The notes: a model not told the origin generated them from the sequence alone. 7,256 nucleotides of DNA from Phycisphaerae bacterium (GCA_016873355.1 VGXK01000101.1:1-7256); one strand, 5' to 3'. Shown: positions 1 through 6,359, counted from the first letter of the stretch. A program made the numbers and translations.

Positions 1-20
1 TGGCATGGTCGGGCTCCATC

Positions 21-41
21 GGCGGATCCTCAAGATCCGCC
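21..41. repeat. Perfect inverted repeat, possible RNA hairpin
   Basis: Two 8-nt arms (GGCGGATC and GATCCGCC) flank a 5-nt loop. No T-tract follows on either strand, so it is not a textbook terminator. On the minus strand a GAGG lies in the loop and 3' arm, 8 nt before an ATG at 19 that opens a frame running off the window. It could therefore be a ribosome-site hairpin for a downstream gene, but the part inside the window is too short to judge. Confidence 0.3.
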
Positions 42-176
42 TGCTTCGCCCTCCTTGCCACACTCGTCTCGCCAACGCCAGCTCGCTACGCCTGAGTCGT
101 CACCGCTCTAGGCGGTGTGCCTTGCTCGCCCGGGCGAGTCACGGCCGCACGGATTGGACGTTTCCGCGCCTCCGCC

Positions 177-407
177 ATGGAGTCGCGTGTGGCGCCGATG
201 CTCGCGCGCCGACCGATCTCGCCCAGCTGCCGCCGGGACCAAGCCACGATCCGGCTCCGGGATCATGTGCAGGATCGCGACATCTCGCGATCGAAGCGTC
301 GCGCGGTGGTGCGACTCATTCGCGACGCGCTGCGGTCGACGCCCCCGAAGTCGAGCGAGCGCATCACCAGCATCGACCCGCCGGGGTCCGCGCCGACGCG
401 CGAGTAG
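177..407 (+). CDS. Possible small hypothetical protein, 76 aa
   Basis: I do not recognise this protein. It is basic, Arg- and Ser-rich, with a short central stretch that could be helical (around residues 34-50, including RRAVVRLIRDAL). There is no signal peptide and no membrane segment. The main support is codon-position composition counted by hand from the ATG: about 87% G+C at third positions against about 66% at first and 60% at second, the pattern of real genes in this window. Against it, no Shine-Dalgarno sequence precedes the ATG, and the GTG extension to 117 loses the bias. It runs convergent to flgH, its TAG lying 32 nt from the flgH stop. It may be chance; no other frame in 110-440 looks better. 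Confidence 0.27.
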   Translation: MESRVAPMLARRPISPSCRRDQATIRLRDHVQDRDISRSKRRAVVRLIRDALRSTPPKSSERITSIDPPGSAPTRE

Positions 408-439
408 GCCGCGCGGGCGACGAAGCGCCGCCCGAGCGA

Positions 440-1435
440 TCAGAACGCGAAGATCGCGTCGAGCACCTGGGCGATGATGCCCTTGTCCGCCGCGTCCTTC
501 ACGAAGCCGGTGTTCATCTTGTCGATCTTCAGATCGTGGATCTGATTCGAAAGCACCGTGTTCGCGGAGGTGATGTCCTCCGGACGGCAGATGCCGGTGA
601 GCTTGATGCAGGTCTTTTCCTTGTCGCTTGAGATCGTCGTGCGCGCTTCAAGGATCAGGTTGCCGTTGGGCAGCACCTCGATCACTTCCGCGGTCATGCG
701 CGTGGTGAATTCGTCGGTGCGGTCGTAGTCACCCTCGCCCTTGTGCTTCTTCTTGCCGATCGCCTCGAAGACCGGCGCGTTGTGCGCGCCGGACGTGGTC
801 GCCACGCCGGGCTGACCGAACGCATCGAAGGAGAAGTTCGCCCACGCCACTTCGGCGGCGAGCGTGTAGTCCTTCTTCGTGTCGAGCTGCGAGTCGCTCT
901 TGGCTCGGCTCTGCTCGCGCACGATGATCTGGATGAGATCGTGCCGCGCGAAGTGGCGCTCTTCCGGACTGCGCACCGCGAAGAGGCTCATCGCCTCGAT
1001 CGTGCCGGGCGCCACCGGCTGCTTCTCGTAGTTCGACGGCCGCGAAAGCGCGATCGCCAGCAGCGACGAGTTCGTGCGGATCACCGCGTCGGGGGCGAGG
1101 CCCGGCTCGTCGGGAAGCGCGCCGAGCGCCACCGACACCGGCGCCGAGGCGGGCTGGATCGGCGACGCGGGGGCGCTGCGCGGTTGGGGCGCGTTCGAAG
1201 GCGCCAAGCCCGAAGCGCCCGATGAGTTCTGCGGGAGTCTCGGCCCATTCGTCGCCACGGGCGCGGAGATCGACGACGGCGCTGGCGCGGAACTGCTCGT
1301 CGACGGCGCTGACGCAGAGCTCGTCGTCGGCGCCTCGGACGATTGCGCCACCGCCGGTGCGCTCGCCGCGAGCGCACCGATCACGGCAGCGGCGAGATTC
1401 AGACGGGCGCGTGTTTCACTCGTCGTGCGTGGCAT
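440..1435 (-). CDS. flgH: Flagellar L-ring protein FlgH
   Basis: FlgH (331 aa) forms the outer-membrane L-ring around the flagellar rod. The C-terminal half is diagnostic: MSLF at 149-152, HDLIQIIVREQSRAKS around 165-180, then EVIEVLPNGNLILEA (250-264) and the GICRPEDI...NTVLSNQI stretch (281-299), which matches the family's G-x-x-R-P-x-D-I core. Residues 1-30 look like a signal peptide cut after AVA. No cysteine follows, so the lipobox usual in FlgH is absent; the only cysteines are C276 and C283, inside the conserved domain. Residues 31-110 are a Ser/Ala/Pro-rich linker, making the protein longer than the usual 220-250 aa. The ATG at 1435 is chosen because GGAGG sits 5 nt upstream and the signal peptide begins there, although the frame stays open far upstream through flgA. 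It is the last flagellar gene of the operon in view. Confidence 0.93.
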   Translation of the reverse strand: MPRTTSETRARLNLAAAVIGALAASAPAVAQSSEAPTTSSASAPSTSSSAPAPSSISAPVATNGPRLPQNSSGASGLAPSNAPQPRSAPASPIQPASAPVSVALGALPDEPGLAPDAVIRTNSSLLAIALSRPSNYEKQPVAPGTIEAMSLFAVRSPEERHFARHDLIQIIVREQSRAKSDSQLDTKKDYTLAAEVAWANFSFDAFGQPGVATTSGAHNAPVFEAIGKKKHKGEGDYDRTDEFTTRMTAEVIEVLPNGNLILEARTTISSDKEKTCIKLTGICRPEDITSANTVLSNQIHDLKIDKMNTGFVKDAADKGIIAQVLDAIFAF

Positions 1436-1440
1436 GGGTT

Positions 1441-1445
1441 CCTCC
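1441..1445 (-). promoter_or_regulatory. Ribosome binding site of flgH
   Basis: GGAGG lies 5 nt before the ATG at 1435, within the 67-nt flgA-flgH spacer. It fixes the flgH start and argues against the upstream in-frame extension, which overlaps flgA antisense-free but in the wrong frame and is Arg-rich nonsense. Confidence 0.75.
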
Positions 1446-1503
1446 GATTCGAGTCTCGTTCCGTCGCGCGGCGGCCGGCCGCGCCGGGCGCTGCTCGCGT
1501 GAG

Positions 1504-2820
1504 TCACATCGTGCTCGACGCGGTGCGCACGACCGCCTCGCCGCGACCCGTCACCACGGCCGAGATCGTGGAGCGCTCGCGTCGGCCGGGCGAACCCACG
1601 CGAACGCACTCGATCGTCTCGCCCTCGCGCCCGTCCGATTGCGCCACCGCGTCCACGCTCACCGCGAGCGATCCGACGGTGGTCCGCACCACGATGCGAT
1701 CGCCGCGTCGAACGAAGATCGCCTTCTCGAGGTGTGATTCGAGCAATGGTTCGCCTTCGCGCAGCGCGGTTCCGACCGCGCGTCCGCCCACGGCGCCCGC
1801 GCGCACGATGCGATGACGATCGCTCGGCTTCACCCAGCAGAGCGACGAGTCCCATTCGCTTCCGTCGGGTTGATCGCCCTTGCGAAGATCCCGCGGCGCC
1901 ACCGCCGCGACTCGCGCAACCTCCGGGAACACCGAGAGATTGCTGCGACGCTCGACGCGGCCGTCTCGCCACCAGCGGACGGCGAATTCGGCTCGGTCCG
2001 TGTCGAGCGAACCGATCGGATCGATCTCGATGCGCACGCCGGGCGGCGTTTCCGCGAGCGTCGTCGCGTCGAGGCCGTCGAAGGCGAGTCGCAGCGAATC
2101 GGGCTGCTCGTCGAGCGCGCGGAGGATCGCCTCCGCCACGAGCGCGCGCACGGAGTTCTCGCCGAGAATCGCGTCGACCATCACCGGATCGCTCGCGGTG
2201 CGGCGAAGCGCGCGCGAGGACGAGAGCCTTCCCGCGCCGCGCGCGGCCGAATTGCCGCCGCGCGAGTCGTTGCCGCCGTTCGAGCCCGCCGATGCGCCTG
2301 CGTTCGTCGCGCCGCCTGCGCGCGCGTCGGCGCGAGAGCGGTCCGCGCCGCCGGCCCCGTCCGTCGAGCCGTCGCCGAGTGCGCTGTCTTCGCCTCCGCG
2401 ATCTCCGCTGATCGCACGCGCATTCGCCCGTGCCGACTTCGGCTCCACGCTCGCCGGGGCGCACGCGCCGGGCGAGCCCATCGCATCGGACGATCGAGGC
2501 CGCACGACCACGCGGCGACCCTCGAGATCGATTCGAGCCCAGTTGGCGCCGGCCTGTTCCAGTCGGCGTCGAATCTCCTCCACGCCGAGTTCCTTCGGCG
2601 GCGACCCGAGCGGCACGGAGGCCACCACGAGCTCCGCGTACCTGGAGACTTCCTCGCCCTGCAGGTCGGCCACGTCCCGCAGCAGCACGAGTCCGTCGTC
2701 GCGCAGCGCACGCACCGCCGATCGCAGCGCGAGCGTGTCGGCCGCGGCGGCGCCGGGGAATGCCGCGTCGGCGCCGAGCGCCGCGATCGCGGCCACGAGA
2801 AGCGTGGAAATCGCTCGCAT
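1504..2820 (-). CDS. flgA: Flagellar P-ring assembly chaperone FlgA
   Basis: FlgA (438 aa) is a periplasmic chaperone that helps FlgI polymerise into the P-ring. Residues 1-27 form a signal peptide (hydrophobic core, AAA-type cleavage region). The N-terminal domain carries VLLRDVADLQGEE (45-57). The C-terminal SAF/FlgA domain is clear: VGGRAVGTALREGEPLLESHL (about 344-364), the FVRRGDRIVV strand (369-378) and the GREGETIECVRV turn (397-408). Between about 105 and 215 lies an Ala/Gly/Ser/Arg/Asp-rich segment without expected fold. It explains most of the excess over the 220-350 aa typical of FlgA. The ATG overlaps the flgG stop (TGATG), suggesting translational coupling; only a weak GGCGG precedes it. 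FlgI, its client, is not in the window. Confidence 0.92.
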   Translation of the reverse strand: MRAISTLLVAAIAALGADAAFPGAAAADTLALRSAVRALRDDGLVLLRDVADLQGEEVSRYAELVVASVPLGSPPKELGVEEIRRRLEQAGANWARIDLEGRRVVVRPRSSDAMGSPGACAPASVEPKSARANARAISGDRGGEDSALGDGSTDGAGGADRSRADARAGGATNAGASAGSNGGNDSRGGNSAARGAGRLSSSRALRRTASDPVMVDAILGENSVRALVAEAILRALDEQPDSLRLAFDGLDATTLAETPPGVRIEIDPIGSLDTDRAEFAVRWWRDGRVERRSNLSVFPEVARVAAVAPRDLRKGDQPDGSEWDSSLCWVKPSDRHRIVRAGAVGGRAVGTALREGEPLLESHLEKAIFVRRGDRIVVRTTVGSLAVSVDAVAQSDGREGETIECVRVGSPGRRERSTISAVVTGRGEAVVRTASSTM

Positions 2821-3626
2821 CAGTACCGCCAGAGGCTGTTGATGGTCTGCCAGTTCGAGTTCGCGGCCTGGATCACCTGGCTGTTCATCTCGAAGGCGCG
2901 CTGCGTCTGGATGAGCTGCACCAGTTGCGTGACCGGGTCGACGTTCGAGCTCTCGAGCGCGCCCTGCAGCACGCTTCCCGTTCCATCCTCGAGCGGCTCG
3001 TTCAGAATCGGATCGCCGCTCGCCTGGGTCTCGATGTAGAGGTTGTTGCCCACCGGCAGCAGTCCCGAGGGATTCACGAATCGGGCGAGCACGAGCGTGC
3101 CGAGCTGCGTCTGCTGTCCGGTCTGGAAGGTGGCGGTGACCACGCCGTCGAGCGTGACCGTCACGCCGATCGCGTCCTGCGGAATCACGATGTCGGGAAT
3201 GAGCGGAAGGCCCTGGCCGTTCGCGAGCACGAGCTGCCCTTCGTTGTTCGGAATGAAGGTGCCGAGTCGCGTGTACGCGATGCCGCCGCCGATGTCGTCG
3301 TTCGTCTCGATCTGGAAGAAGCCGTCGCCCTGGATGCAGAGGTCGAACGGCATGCCGGTGGTGCGCGGCGAGCCCTGCTGGAAGTTCGCCTGAATCCCCG
3401 AGACGCGCGTGCCGAGTCCCACCGAGATTCCGGTCGGGTTGTACTGGCCCGCCACGTTCTCGACGCCCGGCTGCTGCTTCTGCATGTAGAGCAGATCCGC
3501 GAAATTCGCGCGGCTCGCCTTGAACGCGTCGGTGTCGACGTTCGCGAGATTGTTCGCGATCACCTCGAGCTGCGTGGTGAGGGCGCTGAGTCCGGTGGCC
3601 GAAGTGTTGAGTGCCGTCGAGGACAT
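2820..3626 (-). CDS. flgG: Flagellar distal rod protein FlgG
   Basis: FlgG (268 aa, close to the family norm of about 260) polymerises into the distal rod that crosses the periplasm through the P- and L-rings. The N-terminal rod signature is present (VIANNLANVDTDAFKASRANF, about 22-42, motif ANNLAN). So are the central D1-type segment FDLCIQGDGFFQIET (about 94-108) and the C-terminal helix with ESSNVDPVTQLVQLIQTQRAFEMNS (about 226-250). Both terminal helices are intact, so it should be functional. The ATG at 3626 has GGAG 6 nt upstream, and flgF ends 13 nt before it. The gene's TGA shares one base with the flgA ATG. It is the most typical gene of the operon. Confidence 0.96.
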   Translation of the reverse strand: MSSTALNTSATGLSALTTQLEVIANNLANVDTDAFKASRANFADLLYMQKQQPGVENVAGQYNPTGISVGLGTRVSGIQANFQQGSPRTTGMPFDLCIQGDGFFQIETNDDIGGGIAYTRLGTFIPNNEGQLVLANGQGLPLIPDIVIPQDAIGVTVTLDGVVTATFQTGQQTQLGTLVLARFVNPSGLLPVGNNLYIETQASGDPILNEPLEDGTGSVLQGALESSNVDPVTQLVQLIQTQRAFEMNSQVIQAANSNWQTINSLWRY

Positions 3627-3632
3627 GTTCGA

Positions 3633-3636
3633 CTCC
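3633..3636 (-). promoter_or_regulatory. Ribosome binding site of flgG
   Basis: GGAG sits 6 nt before the flgG ATG and lies partly in the short flgF-flgG spacer. It supports independent initiation of FlgG, which is needed in more copies than FlgF. Confidence 0.6.
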
Positions 3637-3639
3637 GAT

Positions 3640-4425
3640 TCAGGCGAAGCGACCGAAGGTCTCGAGCGACTTGCGCGAGATCTGATCCTGCTGGCGAATG
3701 AGATTCGTTCCGACTTCGAAGCTTCGAGTGGCCTTCATCACCTCGACGAGCTGCGAGACGGGGTCGACGGCGCTCTCCTCGATCGCCGCCTGCACGAGCC
3801 TCGCGTCGGCGCGCGGCAGCGCCGGCAAGCCGGCGCGGCGCGACACACGGTTCAGCGCGTCGGTGGTGTAGAGCCCGTCGCCCTGCTTGCGAAGCGATGC
3901 GGCGGGCGAGTTCACGAGCGCGATCTGCGCCACGATGCCGGCGCCCTGCGAGATCGTTCCGTCCTCGAAGATCGTGATCGGACGATGTCGGTCGAGCTCG
4001 ATCTCGTCGCCGGCGGAATCGAGCACCGCGCGGCCGCCCGACGCCATGACGAGCCTGCCGTTCGCGTCGATCTCGAGACGACCGTCGCGCGTGAGCGACA
4101 GCGCGCCGCTGCGGTCGCGCGCGATCATGAAGCCGGCGCCGTCGAGGGCCACGTCGAGCGGGCGCGTCGTGGTGCGCACCGAGCCTTGGCGCTGGTCGCT
4201 GATCGTGGGACTCTGGAGCACGCCGCCGCCGAGCTGCTCGAGCAGCTGCTTCGGCGACGCGTCGGGAACGGTCCCCATCAGGCGCTCCGGCAGTCGCGCG
4301 CTCGTGATCACCCAATCGGGCTTGAACGCGGTGGTCTGAGCGTTCGCGAGGTTGTTCGCGGCCACGTCGAGGCGGTGCATGCTCGTGAGCACGCCCGCCG
4401 CCGAAAGTGTCGTGCCGTAGTTCAC
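3640..4425 (-). CDS. flgF: Flagellar proximal rod protein FlgF
   Basis: This is a 261-aa rod protein of the FlgF/FlgG family. The N-terminal helix carries LDVAANNLANAQTTAFKPD (19-37). The middle has LDVALDGAGFMIARD and LTRDGRLEIDANGRLV, the conserved G-x-GF and TRDG elements. The C-terminal helix has EESAVDPVSQLVEVMKATRSFE. It is assigned to FlgF rather than FlgG because it directly precedes the typical flgG and is more divergent. The GTG at 4425 is taken as start: the usual M-x-Y/L opening of the family begins there, and the frame upstream is Arg/Ala/Pro-rich without resemblance to anything. No strong ribosome site precedes it, but GTGA overlaps the stop of the upstream small ORF, so initiation may depend on coupling. 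Confidence 0.87.
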   Translation of the reverse strand: MNYGTTLSAAGVLTSMHRLDVAANNLANAQTTAFKPDWVITSARLPERLMGTVPDASPKQLLEQLGGGVLQSPTISDQRQGSVRTTTRPLDVALDGAGFMIARDRSGALSLTRDGRLEIDANGRLVMASGGRAVLDSAGDEIELDRHRPITIFEDGTISQGAGIVAQIALVNSPAASLRKQGDGLYTTDALNRVSRRAGLPALPRADARLVQAAIEESAVDPVSQLVEVMKATRSFEVGTNLIRQQDQISRKSLETFGRFA

Positions 4426-4646
4426 GGGGCGTCTCGCTTCGCGCCGGGCGAGCACATTCCTCGCGCCAGCGCCACCTGGTGCAGCATGGCCGCCACGCTT
4501 GCGTAGCCCAGAAGCTGCGCGCCGATGCCGGCGATCGAGTCGTCGTCGCCGGGCCTCGAGCGCGGGCGCGAGTCTTGGCGAAGGCTCGCGTGGCGCGGAA
4601 GCGGCGACTGCGTGCGCGCAGCAGCGGAGTGAGAGGACGGTCGCAT
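4422..4646 (-). CDS. Small hypothetical protein ahead of flgF, 74 aa
   Basis: I do not recognise it. The C-terminal half (about 33-74) looks protein-like: an acidic DDDS, a likely amphipathic helix (IAGIGAQLLGYASVAAMLHQVALA) and one cysteine close to the end. The N-terminal half is Arg/Ser/Pro-rich and probably disordered. Hand-counted G+C by codon position over the last 45 codons is about 87% (third), 73% (first) and 56% (second), a real-gene pattern. Its TGA overlaps the flgF GTG by 4 nt (GTGA), a typical coupling geometry. The ATG at 4646 has no Shine-Dalgarno; a TTG at 4664 would add 6 residues. The sigma-54-like site just upstream would start the mRNA within about 3 nt of this ATG, so it may be leaderless, or translation may begin at an internal start. 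Confidence 0.45.
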   Translation of the reverse strand: MRPSSHSAAARTQSPLPRHASLRQDSRPRSRPGDDDSIAGIGAQLLGYASVAAMLHQVALARGMCSPGAKRDAP

Positions 4647-4660
4647 CGGCCGCGCCGAAC

Positions 4661-4675
4661 GCAACCGGCGTGCCG
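4661..4675 (-). promoter_or_regulatory. Sigma-54 (RpoN) type -24/-12 promoter of the flagellar operon
   Basis: The minus-strand 15-mer CGGCACGCCGGTTGC matches the RpoN consensus TGGCACG-N4-TTGC at every defined base except the first T. The invariant GG and GC are separated by the required 10 bp. It points into the small ORF-flgFGAH operon, with a predicted start at about 4646-4649. RpoN control of rod and ring genes is established in Caulobacter, Vibrio, Pseudomonas and Helicobacter; its use here is inferred. I could not identify an upstream activator site. Confidence 0.55.
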
Positions 4676-5084
4676 AGTTCGCGCCGCGAAGCGTGACGCC
4701 GCCCGTGGCCCTCAGGGCCGTGTCGCGAGACGGTCCGCGCAGGAGTTGCGCCCGCGCACGCGATCGATGCGCGTCGATCTGCGAAATGAATTGCGGCGAT
4801 TATTGGCCGCGTGCGCCCGAGTGAACGCGTTCCTTGCGCTGCGGCGGCACTTCCACGAGCGTCGCGCATCGGCGAGCCTTCGTCGATCCACACACGCTCC
4901 ACCGATCGTCCCCCGGTTCGTCTATCTTTGCAGCCCCTGTTCGCGGCGGACCGATGGTCGGCTTCGCAGCCGAACGTTGTCGCCGGCTTCTTCGATGGTC
5001 TCTCCCGCTCCCGCACGCACGACTCGAGGCGAATGCCCGCATGTGGATCGAAACGATCCGCGATGTGCGGCCAGGTTCTCGCTG
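4665..5084. other. Divergent intergenic region without a supported gene
   Basis: About 420 bp separate the flagellar operon from the xerD pair. No frame shows convincing third-position G+C bias or a recognisable product. Apart from the sigma-54-like site at its left edge, it holds an A+T-richer patch near 4783-4806 and a short GCGGC/GCCGC inverted repeat around it. A TATCTT (4923-4928) could be a plus-strand -10 box, but no -35 box fits at 16-18 bp. Promoters for both directions, and any activator sites for an RpoN promoter, are expected here. Confidence 0.5.
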
Positions 5085-5261
5085 ATGGAGATCGAGTCGA
5101 TGTTCCACTACTGCTGCGGCGGCTACCACGGCTGCCCGGTCTTCCACCGGATCAACATGGAGTCGGTCAATGACTCGCAGCGCGGGATCCGTTCGGCCAC
5201 TCGGGAGTTCGTCACCCCTTCGCTTCGCGGGGCCCCGATCCGTCGCATCGCGTCCGTCTGA
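5085..5261 (+). CDS. Small Cys/His-rich protein upstream of and overlapping xerD, 58 aa
   Basis: I do not recognise a named family. The coding signal is strong: from the ATG at 5085 to the xerD start, 28 of 29 third codon positions are G or C, while second positions are A/T-rich. Upstream of 5085 the same frame drops to about 60%, so the gene starts here or at the ATG at 5100, which has GGAG 9 nt before it. Residues 8-22 hold a compact motif, HYCCGGYHGCPVFHR, with three cysteines (10, 11, 17) and three histidines (8, 15, 21). This is suggestive of metal or Fe-S binding, although too small for a known zinc finger. The tail is basic and polar. The last 92 nt overlap xerD in another frame, and there too this frame keeps the higher third-position G+C (about 83% against 66%). 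Confidence 0.62.
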   Translation: MEIESMFHYCCGGYHGCPVFHRINMESVNDSQRGIRSATREFVTPSLRGAPIRRIASV

Positions 5262-6207
5262 CGCCGTTCGCAGCAGGCTCGATCGGGGCACGCCGCTTGC
5301 GCAGGCGGTGTCCGACTTTCTCGTCTTTGCGCGCGTGGAAGCGGGACTCTCGAAGGCCACGCTCGAGGCGTACTCGCGGGATCTCGCCGACTTCCTCGGC
5401 GATGTCGACACGAACGGACGGCTCTCCCCGGATCGCGTCACCTTCGAGAAGATCGCCGGGCACTTGAGATCGCTCTCGCGCTCGAGGTCGCTCGATCCGG
5501 CGTCGATCGTGCGGCATCTCGCGACGATCCGGGTCTTCTTCCGCTACCTGCACGCCAACCGGCGCATCCGGCGAGACCCGGCGCGACTTGTCGATCGCCC
5601 CTCGCGATGGCGACGCGTTCCGGGAGTGCTGACGCATCAACAGATGAAGAAGCTCGTGGAGGCACCGACGGCCGACGCGGGCGAGCTCTGGCTGCGCGAC
5701 CGGGCGATGCTCGAGCTCATGTACGCGGCGGGGCTGCGGGCGAGCGAAGTGGGCGCCCTCAAGGTGAACGACCTCAACGAGACGCTCGCCTCGCTCGTCG
5801 TGACCGGCAAGGGTCGCAAGCAGCGGGTGGTGCCGATCGGCGTTCCCGCGCTGCAATGGTGTCGGCGCTACCTTCGGGACCTTCGGCCTCGACTCGCTCG
5901 CGCGGGAAGCTCACGCGACGAGTTCCGTCTCTTCCTCTCGTTCAGCGGCCGACCGCTCGAGCGCGTGGCGGTCTGGCAGATCGTGAAGCGAGCGGCGGCG
6001 ATGGCGGGGTTGAAGGGCGTGCACCCTCACTCGCTTCGACACAGTTTCGCCACCCATCTCGTCGTGGGCGGCGCCGACCTGCGCGTGGTGCAGGAACTGC
6101 TCGGTCACGCCGACATCGGCACCACGCAGATCTACACGCAGGTGGATCGATCGCGCCTGCGCGAAGTCCTGCGCAAGTTCCATCCGCGCGAGGACGGGCG
6201 CGGCTGA
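5170..6207 (+). CDS. xerD: Tyrosine recombinase XerD
   Basis: This is a complete site-specific recombinase of 345 aa (family about 300). XerC/XerD resolve chromosome dimers at dif in the cytoplasm. The N-terminal SAM-like core-binding domain spans about 46-140 (LSKATLEAYSRDL, 60-72). The catalytic domain has all active residues: R190 in AAGLRASEVGAL, K214 in VTGKGRKQRVVPI, H287 and R290 in HPHSLRHSFATH, H313 in LLGH and the nucleophile Y322 in TTQIYTQVD. The ADLRVVQ stretch and FHPR ending favour XerD over XerC. The ATG at 5170 has GGAG 7 nt upstream and adds about 45 residues before the core domain. That extension overlaps the Cys/His ORF and has weak codon bias, so a later GTG at 5308 is possible. 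No dif site was seen in the window. Confidence 0.94.
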   Translation: MTRSAGSVRPLGSSSPLRFAGPRSVASRPSDAVRSRLDRGTPLAQAVSDFLVFARVEAGLSKATLEAYSRDLADFLGDVDTNGRLSPDRVTFEKIAGHLRSLSRSRSLDPASIVRHLATIRVFFRYLHANRRIRRDPARLVDRPSRWRRVPGVLTHQQMKKLVEAPTADAGELWLRDRAMLELMYAAGLRASEVGALKVNDLNETLASLVVTGKGRKQRVVPIGVPALQWCRRYLRDLRPRLARAGSSRDEFRLFLSFSGRPLERVAVWQIVKRAAAMAGLKGVHPHSLRHSFATHLVVGGADLRVVQELLGHADIGTTQIYTQVDRSRLREVLRKFHPREDGRG

Positions 6208-6359
6208 GCCGCGTCGACGGCGACGATCGAGGTCTGCTCGATGGCGGCGGTCGAAGTCCCCTCGACGATGGGCACGCGAAGCCGTCCCAAAAAATGGAAC
6301 GCCTCGGCACGAATGCCGAGGCGCTCACGCAAGGAAGCTGACGATGTGCAGATCGGGGG
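6208..6359. other. Convergent intergenic region between xerD and the surface-protein gene
   Basis: It holds short inverted repeats just after xerD (for example ATCGAG/CTCGAT near 6226-6242) without T-tracts, and the strong hairpin described separately. No terminator clearly serving xerD on the plus strand is seen; the shared hairpin may act in both directions. Confidence 0.4.
6289..6324 (-). terminator. Intrinsic terminator of the surface-protein gene
   Basis: A perfect 10-bp stem (CGCCTCGGCA / TGCCGAGGCG, 6301-6324) closes a UUCG loop when read on the minus strand. A run of six T follows after a 6-nt spacer. It lies 36 nt past the stop of the minus-strand gene. On the plus strand no T-run follows, so termination of xerD here would be less efficient. 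Confidence 0.8.

Noticed and set aside
440..2464. A 674-aa minus-strand ORF covering flgH plus 343 upstream codons
   Set aside because: The upstream part is Arg/Gly-rich and out of frame with the well-supported FlgA; the FlgH signal peptide and GGAGG place the start at 1435.
1813..3039. Long plus-strand ORF of 408 aa
   Set aside because: Antisense to flgA and flgG, Arg/His-rich; a G+C-driven shadow frame.
2430..3701. Long plus-strand ORF of 423 aa
   Set aside because: Antisense to flgA and flgG, which have clear family motifs on the other strand.
3520..4506. Plus-strand ORF of 328 aa
   Set aside because: Antisense to flgG and flgF; composition of a shadow frame with no motif.
4923..4928. 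TATCTT as a -10 box for the xerD pair
   Set aside because: No matching -35 box at a usable distance and a leader of about 150 nt would result; kept only as a remark.
3640..5016. FlgF extended to 458 aa
   Set aside because: Residues before the GTG at 4425 resemble nothing, and rod proteins begin at this N-terminal helix.
4800..5441. Minus-strand ORF of 213 aa across the intergenic region
   Set aside because: Antisense to the strongly biased Cys/His ORF and xerD; no recognisable product.
5170..6207. Integrative element or phage integrase
   Set aside because: The protein is XerD-like, with no tRNA, attachment repeats, excisionase or other mobile genes nearby.
5607..6341. Plus-strand ORF of 244 aa within xerD
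   Set aside because: Shares DNA with the catalytic domain of XerD, whose active-site residues are all intact in the other frame.
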